Shown one piece after another: positions 26,427 through 34,608 of a DNA stretch of 64,000 nucleotides (the first letter of the stretch is position 1; every line of letters begins with the position of its first letter). The notes under the pieces were generated by a model, which saw only the letters and a program-made list of their open reading frames with translations, had not been told where the DNA came from and made no database searches. Source of the DNA: Spirosoma oryzicola. GTDB taxonomy: Bacteria > Bacteroidota > Bacteroidia > Cytophagales > Spirosomataceae. A program made the translations under genes and the position numbers. Where the stretch lies: positions 102,541-166,540 of the forward strand of contig NZ_CP089544.1 of the NCBI RefSeq assembly GCF_021233055.1, written 5' to 3'.

Positions 26427-27582
26427 CCCAGATCTAAAACGCCTTGCCGACGAAGGCTACGCATTAGAGATTAAAGGTGGGTATTTACTTATCCACCAAA
26501 TCCCCTACCTGAATGCGAAAGGAGAACTCCTATTCGGTACATTAATTACCGATCTCACCCTGAGCGGAGATAGAATAGCGAAGCCAAGCTATCATGTGAT
26601 TCATTTCATGGGTGAATATCCATGTACCAAGGAAGGCCAATTGATTACGTCTATTCAACATGCTACGCTAAATCAGGCGTTATTTCCCGATGTCACGTTG
26701 AATTATTCGTTCTCGAACAAGCCCCCTGATGGTTATACGGATTATTATCATAAAATTTCTAGGTATGCCGATATTATATCGGCACCTGCGAAATCACGCT
26801 ATGATAATGTAACCGAAAAGACATTCAAGGTTATTGCAACTGAAGCTGACGAGTCAACCTTTCAGTATGTCGATACGAACACGAGTCGGGCGAATATTTA
26901 CCCGATCAATGCAAAACTGGCAGGGCAAAAGATCGCAATCATTGGCTTAGGGGGCACCGGGGCTTATATTCTCGACGCTCTGGCGAAGACTCCTGTTCAG
27001 GAGATCCACATATTTGATGGCGATGTATTACAAACACATAACGCCTTTCGATCTCCAGGAGCGGCTTCGATTAGCCAACTGAATCAGCAGCCGATGAAAG
27101 TCGACTATTATGCGGACATTTATTCGAACATGCATAAGCGAATCATACCACATCCGTATTATATCACTAATGAAAACGTCCATGAATTGGGCGAGATGGG
27201 TTTCGCTTTTGTTTCTGTCGATAATAATAACGCTAGAATCAGTATTGCGGATTACCTGCGCAAAGAGCAACGTTCATTTATTGATGTTGGCTTAGGGGTC
27301 AATATATCAGGCGATGGTTTAGTTGGTCAGATTCGAGTAACCTCTTCGACAAAGGCTAAATATGATCACTTGCAACTTAGGCTACCAGCTGGAGAGCAGG
27401 GCGACAATGAGTATGCTTCAAATATTCAGATTGCTGAATTGAACATGCTCAATGCCGTACTGGCGGTGATTAAATGGAAAAAGCTATGTGGTTTCTATCA
27501 GGATTCTGAAAGAGAGTTCCACAGTGTGTATTCGGTCAATTTAGCTGAGCTGTTCAATGAAGACCAGGATCTTGCAGCCTAG
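26401..27582 (+). CDS. ThiF/E1-like adenylyltransferase with N-terminal DUF6791-type domain
   Basis: 393 aa. The C-terminal half is an E1/ThiF Rossmann domain: IGLGGTGAY (from I181), DGDVLQTHNAFRSPG for ATP and the adenylate, and AFVSVDNN. It would adenylate the C-terminus of the multi-ubiquitin protein. The first 150 residues (SPDLKRLADEGYALEI, GGYLLIHQIPY) match what I recall as the DUF6791 domain, possibly playing the E2-like role. The gene overlaps both neighbours by 26 bases, so the three products are made together. Confidence 0.85.
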   Translation: MLHQLINHSPDLKRLADEGYALEIKGGYLLIHQIPYLNAKGELLFGTLITDLTLSGDRIAKPSYHVIHFMGEYPCTKEGQLITSIQHATLNQALFPDVTLNYSFSNKPPDGYTDYYHKISRYADIISAPAKSRYDNVTEKTFKVIATEADESTFQYVDTNTSRANIYPINAKLAGQKIAIIGLGGTGAYILDALAKTPVQEIHIFDGDVLQTHNAFRSPGAASISQLNQQPMKVDYYADIYSNMHKRIIPHPYYITNENVHELGEMGFAFVSVDNNNARISIADYLRKEQRSFIDVGLGVNISGDGLVGQIRVTSSTKAKYDHLQLRLPAGEQGDNEYASNIQIAELNMLNAVLAVIKWKKLCGFYQDSEREFHSVYSVNLAELFNEDQDLAA

Positions 27583-28003
27583 TTTTGTCAAGTTCATACC
27601 CGAATCGTTGGAGGACGGCATTATTTATATCTCCATCGATTATTGCACAGCCACACACAATTGCGTGTGTGGCTGTGGCAATAAAGTGGTTACGCCCTTT
27701 ACGCCAACTGACTGGGAGCTTGCATTTAATGGGGAAACAGTCTCGCTAAGCCCATCAATTGGCAACTGGAGCTTCGACTGCCAATCGCATTACTGGATAA
27801 AGCGTGGTAAAATACAATGGGCTGGACAGTGGTCTCAAGAAGAAATTGAGGCCGGAAGGCGTAAAGACCAAATTACAAAACAACTCCATTTCAGTGATGT
27901 AGATGAGCCTTCAGAGGTTTCTGCTAAAAGTGAATTTACACCTGTTGAACAAGAACCTGTTTTAGGTTTTTGGCAAAAACTCCGCCACAAATTTGGGCTG
28001 TAA
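27557..28003 (+). CDS. DUF6527-type metal-binding protein of the ubiquitin-like operon
   Basis: 148 aa. HNCVCGCG and, later, CQSHYWI give a Cys/His set suited to zinc, around TPFTPTDWELAF and SIGNWSF, which I recall as typical of DUF6527 proteins found next to multi-ubiquitin and ThiF genes. Its biochemical role is not established. A basic tail ends the protein. It is the last gene of the operon, which stops 2 bases before a very strong inverted repeat. Confidence 0.8.
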   Translation: MKTRILQPSFVKFIPESLEDGIIYISIDYCTATHNCVCGCGNKVVTPFTPTDWELAFNGETVSLSPSIGNWSFDCQSHYWIKRGKIQWAGQWSQEEIEAGRRKDQITKQLHFSDVDEPSEVSAKSEFTPVEQEPVLGFWQKLRHKFGL

Positions 28004-28005
28004 AT

Positions 28006-28060
28006 AAGCAAAACCCACTATTGATCAATCGACGCGATTGATCAATAGTGGGTTTTGCTT
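28006..28060. terminator. Perfect inverted repeat, 26-base arms, between convergent operons
   Basis: The arms 28006-28031 and 28035-28060 are exactly complementary around a 3-base loop. The outer part is AAGCAAAACCCACTATTG and its complement supplies a T-rich 3' side. It follows the ubiquitin-like operon at once and faces the tra operon, so a two-way terminator is likely. Confidence 0.8.
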
Positions 28061-28066
28061 AGTAAT

Positions 28067-28134
28067 AAACCGTTCAGTTAATTCAATAACTTCTTAAATA
28101 GCGTGAACTATTAAACTGAACGGGTTTTTTGAAC
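28067..28134. terminator. Second hairpin between the ubiquitin-like and tra operons
   Basis: ACCGTTCAGTTAA near 28067 pairs with TTAAACTGAACGGGT near 28110, followed on the plus strand by six T. With the 28006 repeat it insulates the two converging operons. Confidence 0.55.
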
Positions 28135-28201
28135 GCAAAATGGGCCGTTTCCGACCCTTTCCTCCTACCTGACAACCGTTCAGAAAAACGTCCCTTTCCA
28201 A

Positions 28202-29221
28202 CTATTTTCTAGGACCGTAGAGTATAACATCATTTCGGGGTTGACTGATTTCGCTATAGCGTTTTTTAGCCTCCGTGCTCATGTTTGCGCCTAATGCTAT
28301 GGTTTGCTGATAAAGTTCTGATATGCGCATGTGCAGTTCGTCAATGATCTTGAGTCGCTCGGAATCGGTAAGCTTCAGTGTATTCGAGTCGTAGTAGTCG
28401 GTTGGGATTTGGAATTGATCAACGATACTACCAACTAGTCCCGCCATAGCACCGGCCCCGCCCCCACTAAACAGACCCGCGATCATAGTACCGGCTCCTG
28501 GAATGCCAAAGGCCGTGCCAATTACATTGCCGATGATGGACAACGTTTGCTTATTACTGTCCTTAATCGCCTTCGAAACAGCTTCTTTGAGTTGTTGCCC
28601 CATAGCCTCCATCTTCCCCTGAAGCTCGGCCTTTTTATCAGCGGGCAGGTGGTCAAAGTCAGATTGAGAGTTAACCCCATATGAACTCATCAGCGCCCCC
28701 ATAGCCGCAGCCATATCAGCCCCCGGATCACTGGCAGTCGGAGAAATGTTAAATGTTGGCATGGCTGGAAGCATAATCGGTTGTCCAGAAGACAGCAATA
28801 CGTCCAACTGCTTCTTGATTCCATCTGCCTTTGAAAGAGCCGTGTTGTATTGAACCATGTACTTGAAGCTAAAGCCATTGCCCGAGGTAGCCGAAAAGCC
28901 CGAGTTGCCATCTTCTAGCTTATTTGCCATCGTCACGTATTTGGATCGAAAACCCCACATCTCTTTCTGCATTTTATAGATTTCATCAACCTTGTAGTAA
29001 TTTGATACCCCACGTGAAACAATGATTCGTGAGTTAAGCTGGCTAACAGTTAGTTTATTGAGCCGCTCTTGAAGGATACGAATCAATTCGAGTTTGGCAG
29101 ACTGTTCCGTATTTGCGTCACCCTGCAACGCAATGGTTAGCGCGTCGCCTACGCCTTGGGCGCTTGCGATAGAAATGGTTAGCGTAAAGGCAGTGAGAAT
29201 GGGGAAAAAATAGGTTTTCAT
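28202..29221 (-). CDS. Secreted protein at the end of the tra operon, unknown
   Basis: 339 aa. The signal peptide ends near SIASAQG. Residues 30-130 look helical (SAKLELIRILQERLNKL), and residues 225-265 are glycine/alanine-rich and hydrophobic (IGTAFGIPGAGTMIAGLFSGGG), as if inserting into or crossing a membrane. I cannot assign it to a named Tra protein. It follows the TraQ-like gene by 12 bases, so it probably belongs to the transfer apparatus, perhaps as a periplasmic component. Confidence 0.75.
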   Translation of the reverse strand: MKTYFFPILTAFTLTISIASAQGVGDALTIALQGDANTEQSAKLELIRILQERLNKLTVSQLNSRIIVSRGVSNYYKVDEIYKMQKEMWGFRSKYVTMANKLEDGNSGFSATSGNGFSFKYMVQYNTALSKADGIKKQLDVLLSSGQPIMLPAMPTFNISPTASDPGADMAAAMGALMSSYGVNSQSDFDHLPADKKAELQGKMEAMGQQLKEAVSKAIKDSNKQTLSIIGNVIGTAFGIPGAGTMIAGLFSGGGAGAMAGLVGSIVDQFQIPTDYYDSNTLKLTDSERLKIIDELHMRISELYQQTIALGANMSTEAKKRYSEISQPRNDVILYGPRK

Positions 29222-29233
29222 GGCTAGTCTGCT

Positions 29234-29650
29234 TTAGGGTTGAACTTGAAAGCTAAATCGAACAGTATCAGGTTTGGTATAACCACGCTCCTGCTGAGCG
29301 ATCAGAACAATCTGAGAGGTACCGGTAGCCTCAGGCGTATATTGCCAGGAGGAAGGACCAAGCGGTATTGGAATGCCTACTTTCTGCAAAATGGGAAGCT
29401 GCTCAAGATCACTTCCCTTTTCTAATCGACCCAAGCCAGTTTCCTGATAGAATTGAAGTTGGTAGCCGTACTCTGAATAGTAGGAGTCCGTCAGTAGCTC
29501 CATCGGCAGCGAATAGCGTTGATGTACCTTCAAGGTTGGTCCTGGATAGGTAGCATTTAATCGAATCCGGTAGTTGGCCTGAATGTCTAACGATTCGGAC
29601 TGGCAACCCATGGCCAGCCCGATCAGTCCGCAATAGATGATCTTTTTCAT
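29234..29650 (-). CDS. traQ: TraQ-like conjugal transfer lipoprotein (DUF3872)
   Basis: 138 aa. Lipoprotein signal with Cys16 (LAMGCQ). The rest is an Ig-like beta domain with the TraQ/DUF3872 layout: YRIRLNATYPGPTLKVHQRY, then a tyrosine-rich strand and VRFSFQV at the end. It sits between TraO and the terminal tra gene and overlaps the traO stop by 4 bases, its expected place in Bacteroidota transfer operons. A role in the outer-membrane part of the secretion channel is presumed. Confidence 0.75.
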   Translation of the reverse strand: MKKIIYCGLIGLAMGCQSESLDIQANYRIRLNATYPGPTLKVHQRYSLPMELLTDSYYSEYGYQLQFYQETGLGRLEKGSDLEQLPILQKVGIPIPLGPSSWQYTPEATGTSQIVLIAQQERGYTKPDTVRFSFQVQP

Positions 29651-30234
29651 TTGTATTCAGAGTCTGTATCAAGAATGAATTTTACGCCAATGCCCAGATT
29701 AAAGCGGGTCGGGGTAATATTGGAGCGAAACAGGTAATATTCCTGAACACGGGCAATCAGAATGGTACGGCCCGTTAAAATGTATTCCCCTTCAATGGCT
29801 AATGTTGGCCCAACAACCCATTCCGAACGGTTCATGATTGTTGCGCCCTGTATCTCCCGGCGATCCTGATTGATTGACTCGTATCCACCAGCTACACCAC
29901 CCCCTACGTTGATGACCCACGAGCGGTTAATGAGCCCCATTACACGGGTGAAGTAGGTAGCCTCGCCGAGCCACTGAGAAACTGGCACGAATTTTCGGTC
30001 ATAGGCATAGAGCTTGTGATTCAGATGAACCGTACCTTTCCAGTAAGAGTTGAGCGTCCGGTAACGGCTATACGACAGCGAACCGAAGGTGCCGAAGTTG
30101 TCTTGACCGGGAAGCTTGAAGCCATCAAGCAGACCGCCCGATAGTTCGATAGTCGTTTGTCCGGCTTGGTGAATCTGGGCATGAGCAGCAGATAGGCTCA
30201 GTGCGAATAACCCAAAGAAGAGTAATTTATTCAT
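29647..30234 (-). CDS. traO: TraO-like outer-membrane beta-barrel transfer protein
   Basis: 195 aa from MNKLLFFGLFAL, whose signal peptide ends at AHAQ. Alternating aromatic strands (GGLLDGFKLPG, YSRYRTLNSYW, FNLGIGVKFIL) give a porin-like barrel, as in TraO of Bacteroides conjugative elements. An ATG at 30261 would add nine residues before the signal and is not preferred. Conserved order TraN-TraO-TraQ supports the call. Confidence 0.82.
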   Translation of the reverse strand: MNKLLFFGLFALSLSAAHAQIHQAGQTTIELSGGLLDGFKLPGQDNFGTFGSLSYSRYRTLNSYWKGTVHLNHKLYAYDRKFVPVSQWLGEATYFTRVMGLINRSWVINVGGGVAGGYESINQDRREIQGATIMNRSEWVVGPTLAIEGEYILTGRTILIARVQEYYLFRSNITPTRFNLGIGVKFILDTDSEYK

Positions 30235-30287
30235 AGCAGTACAAAGTGAAGGGTGTACCAAAATGGTACTACCTTTAGAAAGGTATG

Positions 30288-31157
30288 TTAGAGTGGACGT
30301 GCAGTTGCGAGTTCTTCGGGACCAATCGAGATTGTGAGTTGACGACCGCCACTTTCTTCGCCCATCTGAACGACAAGCCGACGATCTTTTTCAAGCGTTA
30401 ATCGTTCAATAGCGATAACCTTAGTGAGTGCATCCCGGCGCGGTATAACACCTTCACTGGTATCGAATGTCTTGATTGGATCAACGGGTACGTCCTGCGT
30501 GGCTGAACTCTCCCCTGCTCGCTTTAATTGCATGACATAGGTCCGCAGGTAATCAATGGCGTAGTCGAGCTTCGAATCATTATCCATACCCAACACCAGG
30601 TACATTACATCGTCTTTGTAGAGGACATTCTTCAAATACAGATTCATGCCCTGAGTCTTGTAACCGATGTGCCGGATCTTCCGGCGTGAGTGCATAGCTA
30701 GTTCACCCTGACGGTTGAGGTTGTCTGCTAACCGAGCTTTTGATCCTGAACTAACCTTGGCCGACTTTGACACATCGCCATCGAGCAGCATTTTAGTCAG
30801 GTCATACGTTAACGCGTCGGGGTGATCTTTATAGCTGATCAGGAAGCTGAACAGGCGACCATCGGCAGTAACTACCGTCAGGTTAGTTTCCATGAGTGGG
30901 TTTTGCGAAAGCGCCTTAAGGCGAAATACATTTCCCGCCTTTTCAATGGCTTCCCCGGCGATCTCTTTACTGCCCAGATCGGCGTAGCGAATCTCGTAGG
31001 GAAAGATGATGTGCGTCGTCTTATTGTTCGATACCTGAATCGAGTACGAGGGCCGAATGCTGGAATTGGTCATCGGCAACACAAAAGCGAGTTGAGCCAG
31101 CGCCGGAGCTGAGGACAAGGCCAGTGTCAGGCAGATCGGTAGGATGATGCGTTTCAT
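30288..31157 (-). CDS. traN: TraN-like conjugal transfer protein (DUF4138)
   Basis: 289 aa with a signal peptide ending APALAQL. IQVSNNKTTHIIFPYEIRYADLG early in the mature protein is the TraN/DUF4138 hallmark, resembling VirB9-type proteins that start with a beta domain. It should form the periplasmic/outer-membrane core with TraM and TraO. It begins 5 bases after the TraM stop. Confidence 0.87.
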   Translation of the reverse strand: MKRIILPICLTLALSSAPALAQLAFVLPMTNSSIRPSYSIQVSNNKTTHIIFPYEIRYADLGSKEIAGEAIEKAGNVFRLKALSQNPLMETNLTVVTADGRLFSFLISYKDHPDALTYDLTKMLLDGDVSKSAKVSSGSKARLADNLNRQGELAMHSRRKIRHIGYKTQGMNLYLKNVLYKDDVMYLVLGMDNDSKLDYAIDYLRTYVMQLKRAGESSATQDVPVDPIKTFDTSEGVIPRRDALTKVIAIERLTLEKDRRLVVQMGEESGGRQLTISIGPEELATARPL

Positions 31158-31162
31158 GAGGT

Positions 31163-32407
31163 TTATTGTGCTTTTAGGAAAAGATTATAGCCTGCCCGCA
31201 GTCGGATAGTTGACTGACGAACGGATTGCGAAGCCCCCATTCGGGCCGAGTTAACGACGTTGTTAGCCAGTCCGCCTATACCGGGTAATTGGACACCCTG
31301 AATGGCTGATGAGCGAATTTGACCGTTTACCTGACTGCTTTGGCTCAGACCAGGTACGTTGATACCGGCTGATCCGTCAGTATCGTAAACATCTAAGTCA
31401 AGAGGAATCAATTGACCCCCCAGTTGCAGACTACGAACTGTAAGCCGGAGTCGATCATCGGACAACTGACAGATGGCGTACAGGATTGTGTTTGTTGGAA
31501 TTGTAACACCGTCCGCCTGTACCTCCTTAAGCAGTCGCAGTTTAACCTGCTGTCCATCCTTGATTGTCTGATCTTCATGCACGACAACCGGAATCATCCA
31601 AGAGATTGTTTTTCTATTGCCATAGCCATTACCTCCACTCAGCACGGCGCGGGTTGGTTGCGCGCGCGAGCCGCCCGTTGGCGCCGTATGAAAAGCATTC
31701 TCGGCGGTCAGTGGCTCGGCTAGTCGGGAAGCCGTTAAATTGTCGCTTAATTGAACGTTAGCGGGTTTTGCGTCAGAACTATTCGTAGCAAAAGCTTCTG
31801 AGGTACTAGTCTGCGGACGTGATAGATTGCTACTTGACGCGTTTTCGTACGATCGGAGCTGAGCGTTCAACTGCTGATCGCTACCTTCATAGTACTGGCT
31901 ACCTTTGGGCGCATTGTAGTAATAACCACTCCCGGAACGGCTCGTACTTGCCTTGATAGGTCGAACCCGATTTCTAGTTGATGAAACAGGGCTTGTCGAA
32001 GCCAGAACAACAGGCTCCGGACTGGTTCGTAGGCTAGAACTATGGCCGGCTGTCAGCGTCTGGGAAACGGCTGGCATCGCCTGAATGCCTTTCATAGCCG
32101 AGTCGGAGCGAGTGTGAGTAAAGCTGGATAACACCTGACCGGTAGCCGCCTTGCCATAGCCTGGCTTCTCAACTTCCCGACCGTTTATGTTGCCTCCCTT
32201 TGCATTCGGCATACTGGCATTAAACCCTGTTGCCCCCGGCTTGGTAGCAGCTATTTCCTCGGATAGGTCTTTTCCTCCCTTCCCACCCCCCAATAGCCAG
32301 AACAAAACAGCTAGAAAAGGGAGAATGATAGCAGGGTAGACTAACATTGCCTGTCGATTTCGAAAGAAAGCAGCATCGCTATGAGCTACTGAAACGGCTG
32401 AATTCAT
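31163..32407 (-). CDS. traM: TraM-like conjugal transfer protein (VirB10-like)
   Basis: 414 aa. One membrane segment near residues 22-42 (MLVYPAIILPFLAVLFWLL), a long low-complexity Ser/Thr/Pro linker to about 260, then a conserved C-terminal domain (SWMIPVVVHEDQTIKDGQ, VKLRLLKEVQADGVTIPTN). This is the VirB10-like scaffold layout spanning the periplasm. It overlaps the TraL-like gene by 4 bases. Confidence 0.87.
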   Translation of the reverse strand: MNSAVSVAHSDAAFFRNRQAMLVYPAIILPFLAVLFWLLGGGKGGKDLSEEIAATKPGATGFNASMPNAKGGNINGREVEKPGYGKAATGQVLSSFTHTRSDSAMKGIQAMPAVSQTLTAGHSSSLRTSPEPVVLASTSPVSSTRNRVRPIKASTSRSGSGYYYNAPKGSQYYEGSDQQLNAQLRSYENASSSNLSRPQTSTSEAFATNSSDAKPANVQLSDNLTASRLAEPLTAENAFHTAPTGGSRAQPTRAVLSGGNGYGNRKTISWMIPVVVHEDQTIKDGQQVKLRLLKEVQADGVTIPTNTILYAICQLSDDRLRLTVRSLQLGGQLIPLDLDVYDTDGSAGINVPGLSQSSQVNGQIRSSAIQGVQLPGIGGLANNVVNSARMGASQSVRQSTIRLRAGYNLFLKAQ

Positions 32408-32724
32408 TGTGGTGAAGTTTTGTGGTAGTTATCGTATAGCTTTGCCAGGCTGTCAAGCTTGCGCATTTCATAGCGCTTGGCCTGTTTATAGCTCGTCTGA
32501 TTATTGCTGGATTGCTGAAATAGCTTCTCCATTGGCTTTATCATCTGATCGGGTGTCGCGATAGGTGCAGGGTCGTTCAGGTGTCGAATGCTGACAACCA
32601 GTTTATACACAGATCCGCCTGCCAATAGAACTAAAGCCACAATGACCACCTGCATTCGAGTGCGATCGGAAAGACTCATGAAGTGATCGCCTATATTCAC
32701 GAGTATACTAGCGATTCGTCTCAT
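32404..32724 (-). CDS. TraL-like small membrane protein
   Basis: 106 aa with one membrane helix near residues 26-45 (VVIVALVLLAGGSVYKLVV) and a charged periplasmic tail. It fills the TraL position between TraK and TraM and overlaps both by 4 bases. Similarity to TraL is by position and shape only. Confidence 0.75.
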   Translation of the reverse strand: MRRIASILVNIGDHFMSLSDRTRMQVVIVALVLLAGGSVYKLVVSIRHLNDPAPIATPDQMIKPMEKLFQQSSNNQTSYKQAKRYEMRKLDSLAKLYDNYHKTSPQ

Positions 32725-33365
32725 TGCCGTTGGCGCTCTTCTATGTCCGTATTATCGACTACATCAAACTTTTCTATCAGAAAGCCGTGTGGGTTAATTT
32801 CCGAACGGCTCACGTTGCGTATGTAGCCAGTTGTTACCAGCCTGCGTACAGTGATGTTGGTCAGACGAATGATCTGTTGCCGAGCGAATGTGCGAAATGC
32901 GTACGGGTATTGATTCATATCCAGTTGGATACTATCGACCTGAATTTCTTGCGAAGCGGAGGCCTGAATCAGGTCACTGTAATAGCCCTTCTCTTTGGTG
33001 TCGAGATACAGCCGCGATACACTTTCGTCGGCATAAGGAATTGCTTCTTTGATGTGCTCTTCAATGCTTTTCGAGTCCGGATCAAGCGTGAAGAACAGTT
33101 CGTGGAAGCGCCGGATATGGTCCCGACCCTCAACAGGTCGATTTTCCCGAACATCATTCCGAAGGGCAGCAACTAAAGACTTGCCCTGCTCAACTACATA
33201 GATTCGACTTTCTGAATCGGTCTTTACCTTGTAGGCAAAACCGAGGGCAGAAAGAGTAATTAGCGCGAATACAGCAACATTGACGAAGGCCAGTATACGG
33301 ATATTACGATAGGAGGTCTCCAGATTGCGGAGCGATTTAAAGAAGGTTTCGTTTTGTGCAGCCAT
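32721..33365 (-). CDS. traK: TraK-like conjugal transfer protein (VirB8-like)
   Basis: 214 aa. The N-terminal ETFFKSLRNLETSYRNIR precedes a single membrane helix near 27-50, then a VirB8/NTF2-like periplasmic domain (RRFHELFFTLDP, RQQIIRLTNITVRR). This matches TraK of Bacteroidota transfer systems. It lies 2 bases after the TraJ stop and overlaps the TraL-like gene. Confidence 0.88.
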   Translation of the reverse strand: MAAQNETFFKSLRNLETSYRNIRILAFVNVAVFALITLSALGFAYKVKTDSESRIYVVEQGKSLVAALRNDVRENRPVEGRDHIRRFHELFFTLDPDSKSIEEHIKEAIPYADESVSRLYLDTKEKGYYSDLIQASASQEIQVDSIQLDMNQYPYAFRTFARQQIIRLTNITVRRLVTTGYIRNVSRSEINPHGFLIEKFDVVDNTDIEERQRQ

Positions 33366-33367
33366 GA

Positions 33368-34561
33368 TTAGTCCGTGTTTTTAGAGATGTTGCGCATATT
33401 GTTGTATTCCTGTTTAACCGCGGCTCCGTAGTACAAACCGTAGTTAGCAGCTGTTTGCCCAACGGCAGCGGCTGCATTTACGGCCCCGCCCATAACCATT
33501 AGGCCGCCCGCGCCAAGCGCACCCAGGCCTGCTCCACCAGCCGCAACCGCTCCCCGGCCTGCAACTCCGGCCGCAGGCATTGCGGCACCCATAACGACCG
33601 CAGAAGAAAGGTTTGTCATTCGCTGTAGGGCACTACCAATTCCTGATGAAGAGATGATGTAGGAAGCGATGGTCGGTATAGTGAAGTAGCTCAGTGTAGC
33701 GATGATCATAAAGACAGTATAGATTGTCTGCCCGCTCTGTGCTTCTTGTGGCACATTGTTAGTGAGTTCCAAGTACTGAAGTGCGATAACCTTGCCTTGA
33801 ATGTAGGTTACGATAGTGCCTAAGATGTTGGCCAGGGGAAACCATAGTGAAACCTGTACGTAGCGGGCAATCCACATTAGATGCGAATCCTGAAAGCCGG
33901 TGAAGATGGCCAAGGCGAAAGCTAGCGGCCCAATGATCGTTAGGACAATCAGGAAGAAGGCGCGTGTTGTCAGGATCACTAGCCGGGCAGCCAGAAAGAA
34001 AGCATAGAAGAGGTTCTTTAGAAATTCATTGAATCCCTCATCCAGGTAAACGCCAAGCTTCTCAATAAGCAAGGGTAGATACTGACCAACAGACCAGCCG
34101 CTGATTTCGTCTATCTTCTGATCTAATTGTCGTAGTTTTTCCTGTATTTTTTCCTGCCGCATTTGCTCCAGCTGCTGAATGCGAGTTGTCTGCACATCGA
34201 CCATGTTTTGCGTAACCGTTTCGATGGGCTTCATGAGTGCACCAATGAAGTCGGTTACAATGGTGAAGTTCAGGACCAGAAAGCCGATAGCAAAAGGCCT
34301 GAGTAACGGAAATAGGTCTATGGATTCGGCCCGGGCGAAATGACCTAAAACACGCATGCCGATGTACAGCGTTGCGCCGATTGCGGCAATAGCCGAGGCT
34401 ACATCTCCCAAGTGACCCATACCTTGAAGAACCTCTGAATACACGGCTTTAACGGACTCTTCTATCGAGGAGAATTTCTGGTAGAAATTGTAGTCGACAT
34501 AGGTTCCCCCACCCGGCGCTTGTAATAACATCATATTGATTTGAGAGAGAAGTATCGACAC
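33368..34561 (-). CDS. traJ: TraJ-like polytopic conjugal transfer protein (VirB6-like)
   Basis: 397 aa with about six hydrophobic segments, e.g. residues 53-75, 85-105, 185-225 and 270-300, plus a helical loop of charged residues at 125-160 and a Gly/Ala-rich end near 320-375. This fits TraJ, the VirB6-type inner-membrane channel component. It starts 47 bases after the TraG stop. Confidence 0.86.
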   Translation of the reverse strand: MSILLSQINMMLLQAPGGGTYVDYNFYQKFSSIEESVKAVYSEVLQGMGHLGDVASAIAAIGATLYIGMRVLGHFARAESIDLFPLLRPFAIGFLVLNFTIVTDFIGALMKPIETVTQNMVDVQTTRIQQLEQMRQEKIQEKLRQLDQKIDEISGWSVGQYLPLLIEKLGVYLDEGFNEFLKNLFYAFFLAARLVILTTRAFFLIVLTIIGPLAFALAIFTGFQDSHLMWIARYVQVSLWFPLANILGTIVTYIQGKVIALQYLELTNNVPQEAQSGQTIYTVFMIIATLSYFTIPTIASYIISSSGIGSALQRMTNLSSAVVMGAAMPAAGVAGRGAVAAGGAGLGALGAGGLMVMGGAVNAAAAVGQTAANYGLYYGAAVKQEYNNMRNISKNTD

Positions 34562-34608
34562 GATAGAGCAACGTGTCGATGCAGTGAACAGATGAGACCC
34601 TTTTGTAT

